From assembly GCA_027312225.1 (NCBI GenBank), contig DAICXK010000002.1, positions 52,190 through 116,189 on the forward strand: a stretch of 64,000 nt of DNA, read 5' to 3'. The notes beneath the pieces are model-generated. The model was not told where the DNA came from. It saw only the letters and a program-made list of their open reading frames with translations, and did not search any database. Source of the stretch: Candidatus Saccharimonadota bacterium. GTDB lineage: Bacteria > Patescibacteriota > Saccharimonadia > Saccharimonadales > Saccharimonadaceae. Shown piece by piece: positions 1 to 8,485 of this stretch. The first letter of the stretch is position 1; every line of letters begins with the position of its first letter. The position numbers and the translations under genes were made by a program.

Positions 1-909
1 AAAAGTACGCAAGTGCCGCAATACCTGGCCGAGCACGGGTATACCAGGGTGATTGTGACGCAGCCACGAATCCTCGCGGCACGGAACCTGGCGCGCCGCG
101 TACGCGAAGAGTGGGCGGAACGCAACACCGAGGACAGCAGCGAGATTATTGGCTATCGCACGGCGCACGAACGTGATGATAGTGGCCGAACAAAAATTTT
201 ATACTGTACGGATGGACTGCAGTTAGTGCGAGAGTTGACGGGCAGCGGCACTACCGATCGTCAGGTGTTGGTATTGGATGAGGTGCATGAATGGAACGAG
301 AACATGGAAGTGCTGGTGGCGTGGGCAAAGCGTCGTGCCGAAGAAGACCCTACATTCAAGGTGGTGGTGATGAGCGCGACATTGGACGATCAAGCCCTGG
401 CGGACTATTTTGAGACAGACGCGGTCATCAAAATCCCGGGTCGCCATTTTGAAGTGACCAAGCGCCGGGGCAGCGACATTATTGATGAATTACTACGGCA
501 GCTCGAACAGCCTCAGCATAATATCCTGACCTTTTTACCTGGTAAAAGCGAGATTCAGAATGTGACTGAGGCGATTGAAGAAAAAGCCAAAAAGGCAGGC
601 GTGCCAATTATTCCTCTGCATAGCCAGCTTGAGGCTGAGATGCAACAGAAGGCCTTTGCCGGGTATCCTCACGGCAAGATTATCCTTGCGACCAATATTG
701 CGCAGACAAGCGTGACGATTGACGATATCGACATGGTGCTCGACAGCGGATTAGAACGCCGCGCCGAGGTGCGCAGCGGTGTTGAAGGGTTGTTTATCGC
801 GCAAATATCCCAGGCCGATTGTCTGCAACGCGCGGGACGAGCAGGCCGCACTAAGCCTGGTGAGTATATATTGGCGCCGTACGACGTTATGCCATGTTTG
901 CCGTTTTAG
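1..909 (+). CDS. DEAH-box (HrpA-like) helicase, N-terminal part, interrupted by in-frame TAG
   Basis: The gene runs in from upstream: the first codons encode KSTQ, the end of a Walker A motif. Motif Ia follows (VTQPR), then DEVH at bases 277-288, a SAT motif, and motif VI QRAGRAGR near base 830. These are the two RecA-like domains of a DEAH-box RNA helicase. The frame hits TAG at 907-909. The next codons in the same frame read DRPEYAIPEIM and lead without a gap into the helicase C-terminal region at 940, so this is one gene split by a nonsense codon, not two genes. A product ending here would keep the ATPase core and lose the winged-helix, ratchet and OB-fold part. HrpA is more likely than HrpB, but I cannot settle it. 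Confidence 0.85.
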   Translation, partial: KSTQVPQYLAEHGYTRVIVTQPRILAARNLARRVREEWAERNTEDSSEIIGYRTAHERDDSGRTKILYCTDGLQLVRELTGSGTTDRQVLVLDEVHEWNENMEVLVAWAKRRAEEDPTFKVVVMSATLDDQALADYFETDAVIKIPGRHFEVTKRRGSDIIDELLRQLEQPQHNILTFLPGKSEIQNVTEAIEEKAKKAGVPIIPLHSQLEAEMQQKAFAGYPHGKIILATNIAQTSVTIDDIDMVLDSGLERRAEVRSGVEGLFIAQISQADCLQRAGRAGRTKPGEYILAPYDVMPCLPF

Positions 910-939
910 GATCGCCCAGAGTACGCCATTCCGGAGATT

Positions 940-2211
940 ATGCGTACTCATATTGACCGGCTGACGCTGCGGCTGGCGAGCATTGGTATCGATATCGAAA
1001 CCCTGGATTTCTATCATGATCCGTCGCACGGGGCGATCAAGCGCGCCAAGCATACCCTTGTATCGCTGGGCGCCCTGACACCGCGCGGCGAGATTACGAA
1101 CACAGGCCGCGCTATGGAGCGATTCCCGGTTGAATCAAGCTATGCCCGTATGCTTGTTGAGGCAGAAGGGTGCAGTGCTGATGTTCAATCGAAGCTTGCA
1201 ACCATTATTGCTATTCAGGAAGTTGGGGGCATTGTCAGAGGTGGAGCAAACTATATCGGTTGGCAGGTGTATGTCACCCAAAAGCAGTCGGACTTGTTGG
1301 CACAGTATGATGTCTTCGTGGCACTACCACGCATCCCCCCTGATATGTACGAGGTGACAGGAATACTTGCGAAAAATATCGACAAAGCCGAAGAGGTTAT
1401 TGAACGCCTTCATCGTGACTTAGGTCTCGAACAGGGTGAACTGACGGCGATTACACCCGATGAGGCAGCACAGTTGATGCGAGCTATCGTCGCCGGGCAG
1501 ATTCATCAGTTATGGACGCTTGATGATCATGGCGAGTATGAACATGTGACGACACGCCAGCAACGTGAACTATCGAGTAGCTCGGTGGTACGAGGTGCGC
1601 GGTTGGTGACGGGGACACCGTTTGACCTTGAGGTGCCGATGAGGGGTGGCGAACTAAGTACGCTGCATCTTTTACAGAATGTCACTGTCGTTACTACGAC
1701 GTGGCTGCTTGAACTGTCACCTGAACGATTTGGTACCCGCAAACCGGAGATTTATTATGACCCACGTCTTGGCGGCCTTGCGAGTCGTCAGCGGGTCCGC
1801 TTTGGCAAGATTGTCCTCGAGGGACCGGCCGAACCGATCCTTGATAACACGCCCACTGCGCAGCGACAGTTCGTCGATGCGTTTACTGACTGGGCACACA
1901 GCAGGGTAGAGCGAGAGCTACGCATCCTGGGGCGCTACAACCGAAACGTGCCAAACGTGACGCGTAGCCAAGTGCAGCATTATGTGCGGACGAAATCTCC
2001 ATGGATCACGAACCTACAGCAGCTAGAGTCTGGCGACAAAAAGATGCTGCTAGAGGCGGCTGAACCCGAGACATATCTGGGCCGAGATTTTCGTGTCGAG
2101 CTTGAACGCAAGGGCGGTCGCTCGCAGGCAGGGAACCACAAGCCGCACGAAAGCCGCCGTCGTGGATGGCAGCCGCGTCACAAACGAAAGTATAGTCGCG
2201 ATAAATGGTAG
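940..2211 (+). CDS. DEAH-box (HrpA-like) helicase, C-terminal part
   Basis: This is the same reading frame as the preceding helicase fragment, separated only by one TAG codon and ten sense codons. It begins with MRTHIDRLTLRLASIGIDIE, which fits the winged-helix region that follows motif VI in DEAH helicases, and continues through the helical (HA2) and OB-fold regions to a very basic tail rich in Arg, Lys and His. The first ATG is at 940 and no convincing Shine-Dalgarno sequence precedes it, so independent translation is doubtful. Without the upstream part it has no ATPase motifs. The gene is either a recent pseudogene or carries a sequencing error at 907. Confidence 0.8.
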   Translation: MRTHIDRLTLRLASIGIDIETLDFYHDPSHGAIKRAKHTLVSLGALTPRGEITNTGRAMERFPVESSYARMLVEAEGCSADVQSKLATIIAIQEVGGIVRGGANYIGWQVYVTQKQSDLLAQYDVFVALPRIPPDMYEVTGILAKNIDKAEEVIERLHRDLGLEQGELTAITPDEAAQLMRAIVAGQIHQLWTLDDHGEYEHVTTRQQRELSSSSVVRGARLVTGTPFDLEVPMRGGELSTLHLLQNVTVVTTTWLLELSPERFGTRKPEIYYDPRLGGLASRQRVRFGKIVLEGPAEPILDNTPTAQRQFVDAFTDWAHSRVERELRILGRYNRNVPNVTRSQVQHYVRTKSPWITNLQQLESGDKKMLLEAAEPETYLGRDFRVELERKGGRSQAGNHKPHESRRRGWQPRHKRKYSRDKW

Positions 2212-2219
2212 GGGTACGT

Positions 2220-2471
2220 ATGAATAAGAAGGTCATTATCGAGAGTATCGGCTGGGGCGGTGTCATCCTGATTCTGGGGGCGTTTATGTTGAATACGTTT
2301 GGGCTGATGGATGTTAAGAATATCTGGTACAGCATCATGAATGTATTTGGCGCAATTGGCGTAGTGGTATCATCCATACCAAAGCGCAATTGGCAGCCTG
2401 TCGTTATTAACGGCGTATGGTTCCTCGTAGCCGTCATCGGGATTATAAAAGCGCTTGCACTACACCCGTAG
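2220..2471 (+). CDS. CBU_0592-like small membrane protein
   Basis: An 83-residue protein with about three hydrophobic segments and short loops. The pattern of a Gly-rich first helix, a central stretch around YSIMNVFGAIGVVVSS, a KRNW loop and a last helix with NGVWFLVAVIG resembles the CBU_0592 family of small membrane proteins, whose function is unknown. ATG 2220 is chosen because TAGGGGT lies just upstream; a start 15 bases earlier in the same frame would overlap the helicase stop and lose this site. It sits between the helicase and an unrelated cytoplasmic gene. Confidence 0.7.
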   Translation: MNKKVIIESIGWGGVILILGAFMLNTFGLMDVKNIWYSIMNVFGAIGVVVSSIPKRNWQPVVINGVWFLVAVIGIIKALALHP

Positions 2472-2485
2472 CGGTATGCTATAAT
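2455..2485 (+). promoter_or_regulatory. Promoter of the PH-like gene
   Basis: TTGCAC at 2455-2460 and an extended -10 TGCTATAAT at 2477-2485, with a 19-base spacer. It lies inside the end of the preceding small membrane gene and drives the gene at 2515, which has a strong GGAGGAGG Shine-Dalgarno sequence at 2502-2509. Confidence 0.7.
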
Positions 2486-2514
2486 AGTAGACACAATATA
2501 TGGAGGAGGGCGAC

Positions 2515-3150
2515 ATGAGTAGTTCAGAATCTCTATATCAATCGAAAGGGTGGATGGGGTATGGCCCAGCGTCAAGACCAACGCAATACGAGATACTTTT
2601 GCGTCAAAGCCGCCTGATGGGACGATCAGCGGCAAAAGCATGCAAGATCAGTCCGAATGTCATCGACACGTTCAGGCATGACTTAATTGATGGTGACACT
2701 GCCGAGCGCAAGTTCTTTGAACGCAATCCTGATCATATCCACAAGATTGTCGAACAGTCGCAAGAGATTCTGGCGGGCGCAAAGACGGTCATTTTGCCGT
2801 ACAATCTTTTTCCTGACACCGTCACCATTGACCGCATGAAGGTAACGATTACATTGTGGCAATCGCTCTGGTCACGCGAGGTCGTGACACTCCGTATTGA
2901 GGATATTCTGAACGTTCAGGCGCACATTGGGTTGTTATTTGGGTCATTGACGATCTCGACCCGTGTGATGAATAGTACTGACCACTTTCAGATCAGTGGC
3001 TTTTGGAACAGGGATGCTAAGCGCCTGAAACATATTATTCAAGGTTATATGATCGCTCTGCATCAAGGAATTGACGTATCAGGACTTACGACCGAACGGT
3101 TGACGCGTAAGTTGTTGGAACTTGGTGATGATCCGCGGGTTGTGAAGTAG
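2515..3150 (+). CDS. Unknown protein with a possible bacterial PH-like domain
   Basis: A 211-residue soluble protein. The first ~80 residues are polar. The second half (about residues 85-185) alternates beta-type strands in a way that resembles a PH-like domain, with TVTIDRMKVTITLW, a segment ending in VVTLRIEDILNV and another with GSLTISTRV, and ends in a helix. That domain call is a weak inference from the strand pattern. ATG 2515 is chosen because GGAGGAGG sits five bases upstream; the ATG at 2500 would leave the ribosome site inside the gene. No membrane segment or catalytic motif is visible. It is transcribed alone from its own promoter. Confidence 0.6.
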   Translation: MSSSESLYQSKGWMGYGPASRPTQYEILLRQSRLMGRSAAKACKISPNVIDTFRHDLIDGDTAERKFFERNPDHIHKIVEQSQEILAGAKTVILPYNLFPDTVTIDRMKVTITLWQSLWSREVVTLRIEDILNVQAHIGLLFGSLTISTRVMNSTDHFQISGFWNRDAKRLKHIIQGYMIALHQGIDVSGLTTERLTRKLLELGDDPRVVK

Positions 3151-3152
3151 AG

Positions 3153-3181
3153 TTGACTTTTCATCAAGCTTATGCTATGAT
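3153..3181 (+). promoter_or_regulatory. Promoter of the gene at 3207
   Basis: TTGACT at 3153-3158, a 17-base spacer, and TATGAT at 3176-3181 with an extended TG at 3173. The expected transcript would start near 3188, leaving about 19 bases of leader without an obvious Shine-Dalgarno sequence before ATG 3207. Confidence 0.75.
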
Positions 3182-3206
3182 TGAATTATAACTTGATAAA
3201 ACAAAC

Positions 3207-4160
3207 ATGACATCACAGCAAGACCCCAACTTCAGTGAATACTCTCCCGAACAGCGCCGGGCAAGTGGTGAGTTGTCAGGTGAGGCGGTGCAGGCACGGG
3301 GCGAACTTCATAATGCATGGAATGATACGCTGTATGGCAATCTTGAATCTTCGCAAGAAAGTGATGGCGAGATTGCTGTCGAGGACCTGACACCACGCAT
3401 CGATAATCAACAGGTCGCCAGGGCGGTTGATGGTGATCCGTATCTTGACGAGCTTGGCAAGCAGCGTATCGATGAGGCTGGGTTGTATCGAGATGCGCAA
3501 GAGGTTCAGACAGGTGCCAACGAAGTACTTGCTGATGTTGGCTTGGATGCTCCCGAGCAAAGCGTGTCACAGCGAGAAGCTATGAACAAGACGACGGCTG
3601 AGGCACTGCTGGATGGTCAGGATGAAGATTCTGGCCGGTTAAGCAATGAGGACCGTCGGGATGCCCGTAATGCTGCAATTGCCTCGGAATTAGACAAAGC
3701 GATGCGAAGCGGCGACACAACGCCGTTCGAACATCTCCCACCGTCAGTCGCCTCAAAAGTGGGTGCTTGGCTCGGTGAGGTGGGACGTCAATATGGTAGC
3801 GCCGAATCTGCACCGAACGATGTAATTGCCGAGATTGGCGCGTATGTTGCATTTGCTGAAAAGGTGTCGGCTGACACCGAGGGTGAGACGGTGACACGCA
3901 TCGACCCAGCAAATGGTGAAGTAGTAGCCGAGTCGACTGATGATATTATTATGCGCATACTAGATGATGAGCCAAACGCCATGGCATTACTTGGTTCCGA
4001 GCAGCAAGCAAAAATTCGGGCCCTTAAGGACGATGTCGCGACACGTACCGACGGCTATTTCTTGGCAACGATGAAGGAGCAAGATAAAGCCTCCTTGATC
4101 GAACATATACGAGTGTCGTTACTGTCGGCAAATGCCGAGCGGCTTGCGCCCGCGGCATAG
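3207..4160 (+). CDS. Unknown acidic helical protein
   Basis: A 317-residue, strongly acidic and Ala/Glu/Asp-rich protein with no membrane segment, signal peptide, cysteine motif or recognisable catalytic site. Predicted helices alternate with short loops, and it looks cytoplasmic. It has its own promoter (3153-3181) and is followed by a truncated permease remnant. It resembles in composition the unknown acidic protein at 24871-26046, but I see no clear sequence match between them. Function unknown. Confidence 0.6.
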   Translation: MTSQQDPNFSEYSPEQRRASGELSGEAVQARGELHNAWNDTLYGNLESSQESDGEIAVEDLTPRIDNQQVARAVDGDPYLDELGKQRIDEAGLYRDAQEVQTGANEVLADVGLDAPEQSVSQREAMNKTTAEALLDGQDEDSGRLSNEDRRDARNAAIASELDKAMRSGDTTPFEHLPPSVASKVGAWLGEVGRQYGSAESAPNDVIAEIGAYVAFAEKVSADTEGETVTRIDPANGEVVAESTDDIIMRILDDEPNAMALLGSEQQAKIRALKDDVATRTDGYFLATMKEQDKASLIEHIRVSLLSANAERLAPAA

Positions 4161-4204
4161 CAACAATTCAATAATTCGCGTGCGTTCAAACCCATCCATG
4201 TTCT

Positions 4205-4483
4205 GGTGCTGAGGATATTGGCAAACTGTTTCGCTATGAGGCAGCGTGGATTGGCTTCCTCGGTGGAGCTATCGGCGTGGTGTTGGCGTTCCTCGTGACG
4301 TTGCTTAATCCGGTGATTGCTGATGCACTCGACCTCGAAGAAGGCACGCAATTACTGCAGATGGACTGGCTATTGAGCGGTGTCTTAATTGCCGGGCTGA
4401 TGGTTGTGGCGATTGTGTCGGGATGGTTCCCCTCGCGAAAAGCGGCAAAATTAGATCCGATTGAAGCATTAAGGACAGAGTAG
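4205..4483 (+). pseudogene. Truncated MacB/FtsX-type permease remnant (C-terminal end)
   Basis: The frame reads from about 4205 as GAEDIGKLFRYEAAWIGFLG and ends in FPSRKAAKLDPIEALRTE, the last ~90 residues of a MacB-type ABC permease. The intact permease at 6240-7511 ends with the same last 16 residues and has the matching RLFKFEAAWIGFLGG segment. The frame has a TAA at 4172-4174 and no permease sequence before ~4205, so roughly 300 residues including the periplasmic domain and first membrane helix are missing. It lies 18 bases before the ABC ATPase, where the partner permease would be expected. A GTG at 4277 opens a 68-codon frame, which cannot be a working permease. Confidence 0.75.
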
Positions 4484-4501
4484 GATATACTGGGGATAGT
4501 T

Positions 4502-5227
4502 ATGATTGAAGTAAAACATATTACAAAGACGTATGGTAAAAAGCAAAATGCCTTTGTGGCACTTGATGATGTGAGCTTGACGATTCCAAAAGGCGCGAGT
4601 GTGGCGATTCTTGGTAAATCCGGAAGTGGTAAGTCAACACTCATGCATGCGATGAGCGGGCTCGATCGCCCAGAGAAGGGCGAGGTTATCATTGATGGCC
4701 AGAATATCCTAAAACTCAAGCAAAAGGCGGTTGATCGTTTTCGTGCCGAGAAGATTGGGTTTATATTCCAAAGCTTTTTCGTGCAAGGCAATGAAAGTGT
4801 CTATGACAATGTCAGCCTGCCGCTTGAGATTGCTCGTGTTTCTCGCGGCAAACGCAAAGCACGTGTCGATGAGGCGCTAAGGGCAGTGGAGCTAACAGAC
4901 AAGACAAAAAGTAAGGCACGTAACCTGTCTGGTGGACAAAAGCAGCGTCTGGCGATTGCGCGGGCAATTGCTAATGAACCAAGTATCATTTTTGCGGACG
5001 AGCCAACAGGTAACCTTGACAGTGTGACTGGCGATAAGATTGAAAAATTGCTGTTTGGCTATAACAAGCAAAAGAACGTAACGCTGATTATCGTGACGCA
5101 TGATCCAGAGCTGGCAGCTAAATGCGATATGCTGGTCAATATTAAAGATGGTAAGATTGAGTCGATTGAACAGGCTGACGTGAAGGCCGCCAAGGTGACA
5201 CGACGAGTGACGAAAAAGGTTCAATAA
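4502..5227 (+). CDS. MacB/LolD-type ABC transporter ATPase
   Basis: A 241-residue ABC ATPase. Walker A GKSGSGKST is at residues 38-46, a Q-loop follows (FIFQSF), the signature is LSGGQKQR near residue 142, Walker B is IIFADEPTGNLDS near 162, and the switch histidine is in IIVTHDPE. EPTGNLDS is typical of the MacB/LolD/FtsE group, which works with FtsX-like permeases in peptide or lipid export or signalling rather than import. Its adjacent permease is only a remnant; the intact permease lies 1 kb downstream at 6240 and is the likely partner. The basic C-terminal tail (KAAKVTRRVTKKVQ) is unusual. Substrate unknown. Confidence 0.9.
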   Translation: MIEVKHITKTYGKKQNAFVALDDVSLTIPKGASVAILGKSGSGKSTLMHAMSGLDRPEKGEVIIDGQNILKLKQKAVDRFRAEKIGFIFQSFFVQGNESVYDNVSLPLEIARVSRGKRKARVDEALRAVELTDKTKSKARNLSGGQKQRLAIARAIANEPSIIFADEPTGNLDSVTGDKIEKLLFGYNKQKNVTLIIVTHDPELAAKCDMLVNIKDGKIESIEQADVKAAKVTRRVTKKVQ

Positions 5228-5324
5228 TAATGCAGGCATTTACTTTTCTTACACCCCCCGCACCCACACCTACATGGCAGCTGGGGTACGTTAGCGAGTA
5301 AATATATTTAACCAAAGTCAGGTC

Positions 5325-5346
5325 AACGCCCCAGCCAAGGGGCGTT
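5325..5346 (+). terminator. Hairpin after the ABC ATPase gene
   Basis: AACGCCCC at 5325-5332 and GGGGCGTT at 5339-5346 form a perfect 8-base stem with a 6-base loop. The following bases TGTGCGTCT are only moderately T-rich, so termination is plausible but not certain. It separates the ABC ATPase from the kinase gene at 5385. Confidence 0.5.
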
Positions 5347-5384
5347 TGTGCGTCTAGACCATGAGCTGACGAGAGGAGAACAAA

Positions 5385-6179
5385 ATGTATTACCAGACAG
5401 AAAAAGACTTGGTTATTGTAAAAGTGGGCACGAATGTGTTGGCTGATACGACGGGCGGTCGTGAAGCGTTGGACGAACAGTCCTTCGAGAGGATTGGGCG
5501 TGAGGTCCGCGCGTTATCTGGCGCTACCACAGGGGTTATCTTAGTGTCGTCGGGTGCGATTACTGCAGGTGTATTGGGTGAGAAAAAGCGTCGAGGGGAT
5601 ATCGATAATGTGTTTGAGTTGCAGCGGTACGCGGCTCGTGGTTGGGATAGTGTTGTGCAGCAGTGGAAACAGTCGATTGGCAGTGAACAGGTCAGCTCGA
5701 CACTGCTGACTAAAAGAGAAATTCATACCGAAGCCATGCGGACGAAGGCGTTAGGCGTTATGAGCTGTTGCCTGTCGCATGGAGATGTGTTTGTAGTCAA
5801 CGAGAACGACACCATTAGCGACGACGAGATAAAGTTCGGCGACAATGATACGTTGGCGGCGGCAATTGCGGTAGAATGCGCGCGGGCAGAGTTGTTTCGG
5901 TCGGTAAAAATGGTCCTACTGACAAATATCAATGGGCTGCGGACCGATCGGGATGATGCGACGACGTTGGTGAGCAACGTGACGGACATTGCTGCGGTTG
6001 AGTGTTACGCTGGAGAGGCAGCGAACGGGCATAGCCGTGGCGGTATGGCAACGAAAGTGCGGGCGGCAAAACTAGCGGCCGAAGCGGGTATCGAAACATT
6101 CATCGCCGATGGTCGTGTTGATGGTGCGATAGGAAAGGTACTTGCAGGTGAAATCGGAACACGTTTTGTCAGGACGTAG
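5385..6179 (+). CDS. proB: Glutamate 5-kinase-like amino acid kinase (ProB without PUA domain)
   Basis: A 264-residue amino acid kinase. Family motifs appear in order: VKVGTNVL near residue 13, VSSGAITAG near 52, LLTKREI, VNENDTISDDEIKFGDNDTL near 140-160, a nucleotide-site LLTNINGL, and GGMATKVRAAKLA near 217. These match glutamate 5-kinase, which phosphorylates glutamate in proline synthesis. The length fits the kinase domain alone; the PUA domain of E. coli ProB is absent. An AGAGGAG site precedes ATG 5385. No proA or proC is in the window, so a complete proline pathway cannot be claimed. It sits between two parts of an ABC transporter locus. Confidence 0.78.
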   Translation: MYYQTEKDLVIVKVGTNVLADTTGGREALDEQSFERIGREVRALSGATTGVILVSSGAITAGVLGEKKRRGDIDNVFELQRYAARGWDSVVQQWKQSIGSEQVSSTLLTKREIHTEAMRTKALGVMSCCLSHGDVFVVNENDTISDDEIKFGDNDTLAAAIAVECARAELFRSVKMVLLTNINGLRTDRDDATTLVSNVTDIAAVECYAGEAANGHSRGGMATKVRAAKLAAEAGIETFIADGRVDGAIGKVLAGEIGTRFVRT

Positions 6180-6239
6180 TGTAGAATAGACATAAGAGAA
6201 ACACCACTAGGTGCAAGAGGAAAGGTACGACGAGGATAC

Positions 6240-7511
6240 ATGAAGTTAGCAGATACTATTAGGCGGGCAGGACGAAGCCTGCGTCAGGCAAAAGCAAGGA
6301 CACTCTTAACAAGTCTTGCGATCGGTGTCGGTGCGTTTACGATTACATTGGCTCTTGCAGCCGGTGCCGGTGGTCGACAATACGCTAGTGATATCATCAG
6401 CAGCAACACTGACGTGCGCGAACTCTATGTCCAGCCGAAGATGGATGAGGGAAGCATGGACTTTACTAAGCCGCAGGAATATGTCGAAGGGCCAGCCATG
6501 CAATTTGGGGGTGGCGCGTCGATGAAAATGCTGACCGAAGATGACCTTGCAAAGCTTGAAAAAATTGAGAATGTCGCAGAGGTGACGCCAATCTATAATG
6601 CCTCGGCACTCTACATCACTCGTGAGGGCCAGAAGAAATACCAGGCAGGACTCGAGCCATACAATGCAGCGATAAAGTCTGAGGTGCTCGCAGGCGTACC
6701 GGGTGATATCAAGGAGGATGAGGTAATACTACCGTCTGCCTTTGCTGAGGTGTTAGGACTACCTTTGGCCGAAGAATCAATTGGCAAGGTTGTTAATGTT
6801 GCGATGGCAAATGCAGCGACTGGTGAAGAAAAGATGTATCCACTGAAGGTGCGAGCAATTATCAAGAGCTCTATCTTGTCTGCAGTGGGCAGTACAACTT
6901 TACAGACCAGTCGTGCGACGGTAGCAGAAATGTACGACTTTAGTGTCGAGGGTACACCGCTCGCGAAAGCATATGTGGGTGCAACGGTGATGGCGAACGA
7001 CGAAGCAAACGCCGAGGATGTCAAACAGGCGGTGATTGATGCGGGGTATGACGCACAGACTGCCGAGGATCTGATGGGCTTTCTGTTCCAGTTCATTAAC
7101 GTACTGATGGGCATCCTGATCGGATTTGGCGCGCTAGCGGTCCTGACGAGCGTATTTGGTATCATCAACACGCAATACATTTCGGTTCTCGAGCGTACGC
7201 AGCAGATTGGCCTGATGAAGGCATTGGGTATGCGACGTCGCGATGTGGGCCGATTGTTCAAGTTTGAAGCTGCATGGATTGGATTTTTGGGTGGTGCACT
7301 GGGATCGGGTGTCGCGCTGCTAGCTGGAACGATGGCAAATCCGTGGATATCCGATACACTAAGCCTTGGCGATTCACACTTGCTGATATTTCAGCCATGG
7401 TCATTTGCGGCAATCATTGGTGGTTTGATGTTTGTGGCAGTGGTATCGGGTATCTTGCCAAGCCGCAAAGCGGCAAAGCTTGATCCAATCGAAGCCTTGA
7501 GGACTGAATAG
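6240..7511 (+). CDS. MacB/FtsX-type ABC transporter permease
   Basis: A 423-residue permease. Its first membrane helix is at about residues 22-45 (LLTSLAIGVGAFTITLAL), followed by a large extracytoplasmic domain (MacB periplasmic core, about 50-265) and three C-terminal helices of an FtsX domain, ending in SRKAAKLDPIEALRTE. This is the architecture of MacB-type permeases, which couple ATP hydrolysis outside the bilayer to movements of the extracytoplasmic domain. The probable ATPase partner is at 4502-5227. It is followed after two bases by uppP, so the two are likely co-transcribed. The remnant at 4205-4483 shows that the locus once carried a second permease. Confidence 0.88.
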   Translation: MKLADTIRRAGRSLRQAKARTLLTSLAIGVGAFTITLALAAGAGGRQYASDIISSNTDVRELYVQPKMDEGSMDFTKPQEYVEGPAMQFGGGASMKMLTEDDLAKLEKIENVAEVTPIYNASALYITREGQKKYQAGLEPYNAAIKSEVLAGVPGDIKEDEVILPSAFAEVLGLPLAEESIGKVVNVAMANAATGEEKMYPLKVRAIIKSSILSAVGSTTLQTSRATVAEMYDFSVEGTPLAKAYVGATVMANDEANAEDVKQAVIDAGYDAQTAEDLMGFLFQFINVLMGILIGFGALAVLTSVFGIINTQYISVLERTQQIGLMKALGMRRRDVGRLFKFEAAWIGFLGGALGSGVALLAGTMANPWISDTLSLGDSHLLIFQPWSFAAIIGGLMFVAVVSGILPSRKAAKLDPIEALRTE

Positions 7512-7513
7512 TA

Positions 7514-8344
7514 ATGGAGTGGTGGCAAGCTGTCATTGTTGGTATCATCGAGGGCATTACCGAGTTCTTGCCTATCTCAAGTACGGCACATATCGGGTTT
7601 TTTACAAGCCTGTTTGGGTATTCGTCGACTGACCCGAGTATTGTAGCGTTCAGCGCAATTATCCAAGCAGGGGCGATCATGGCGGCAATCATTTATTTCT
7701 GGAAAGATATTTGGCGGACAGCCAAGGCATTTTTTGCAGGACTTGTTAATAAAAGCAAACGCAAAAGTTTTGATTATAAATTCGGCTGGCTGGTGTTAAT
7801 CGGATCATTACCTATTGTTATAACTGGCGTCTTTCTGCAAGACTTTGTTGAGACGGCGGTACGAAGTCTATGGTGGATGGTGACGGGTATGATAGGATTC
7901 ACGTTTGTCTTGTGGTGGGCCGACAAGGCGGGGTCGCGGAATCGCAAGGAAACATCAATGGCAAAAAAGGATTCGGTGATCATTGGTCTTATCCAGGTAA
8001 TAGCATTAATTCCCGGCGTATCACGCTCGGGCGCTGCAACGGCAGCAGGGTTGCTACAAGGATTTGACCGTGTCACAACCACGCGTCTTGCATTCTTCTT
8101 GGGTATTCCGGCGCTCTTCGGTGCGGCCGTCCTGCAGATTGCAGCACACCACCAAGAAATAGGCGCTGGAGTCGGCTGGGTAGCAACTGGTATTGGTACG
8201 GTTGTCTCGTTTGTCGTTGCGCTAGTATGTATTGATTGGTTGCTGAAATTTGTGTCTCGTCACAGTTTCAGTGTCTTTATCTGGTACCGGTTTGCCTTGG
8301 GGGGTGTTCTACTTGTGCTATTGCTGGCCGGTGTTATTTCATAA
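7514..8344 (+). CDS. uppP: Undecaprenyl-diphosphatase UppP (BacA family)
   Basis: A 276-residue integral membrane protein with about eight helices. The two family signatures are present: EGITEFLPISSTAH at residues ~13-26 and PGVSRSGAATAAGL at ~165-178, which together form the active site. UppP removes a phosphate from undecaprenyl pyrophosphate so that the lipid carrier can be reused for peptidoglycan precursors, and it is the classic bacitracin-resistance protein. Its ATG lies two bases after the permease stop, an arrangement that suggests co-transcription. Length is normal for the family. Confidence 0.93.
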   Translation: MEWWQAVIVGIIEGITEFLPISSTAHIGFFTSLFGYSSTDPSIVAFSAIIQAGAIMAAIIYFWKDIWRTAKAFFAGLVNKSKRKSFDYKFGWLVLIGSLPIVITGVFLQDFVETAVRSLWWMVTGMIGFTFVLWWADKAGSRNRKETSMAKKDSVIIGLIQVIALIPGVSRSGAATAAGLLQGFDRVTTTRLAFFLGIPALFGAAVLQIAAHHQEIGAGVGWVATGIGTVVSFVVALVCIDWLLKFVSRHSFSVFIWYRFALGGVLLVLLLAGVIS

Positions 8345-8473
8345 GACGGGGTGTGAGAATGAGCTGCTGAGGAAGAGTGATTTCACGTTCATCGAGCTCC
8401 GTCTCGTTTGCTGTGGTGGCTAGTACATGCTCCGTCATGTGTCTTTTATCTTATCACGATGCTTTCTTCGTAG

Positions 8474-8479
8474 TACAAT
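8474..8479 (+). promoter_or_regulatory. -10 element of serS
   Basis: TACAAT ends six bases before ATG 8486, so transcription should start at or next to the start codon. GGAGG at 8480-8484 is only one base from the ATG, too close to act as a normal Shine-Dalgarno site. The 141-base gap before it (8345-8485) shows no T-box specifier stem or other leader structure I can recognise. Confidence 0.6.
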
Positions 8480-8485
8480 GGAGGC

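Noticed and set aside
907..909. Recoding of TAG as an amino acid
   Set aside because: Several clear genes end at TAG (for example nrdD at 28680, the helicase at 2211), so TAG works as a stop; a point mutation is simpler.
4175..4204. Extension of the permease remnant to 4175
   Set aside because: The frame is open from 4175 but the residues before about 4205 do not fit a permease.
8345..8485. T-box leader before serS
   Set aside because: No specifier stem, no T-box sequence and no terminator; the -10 element sits directly before the ATG.
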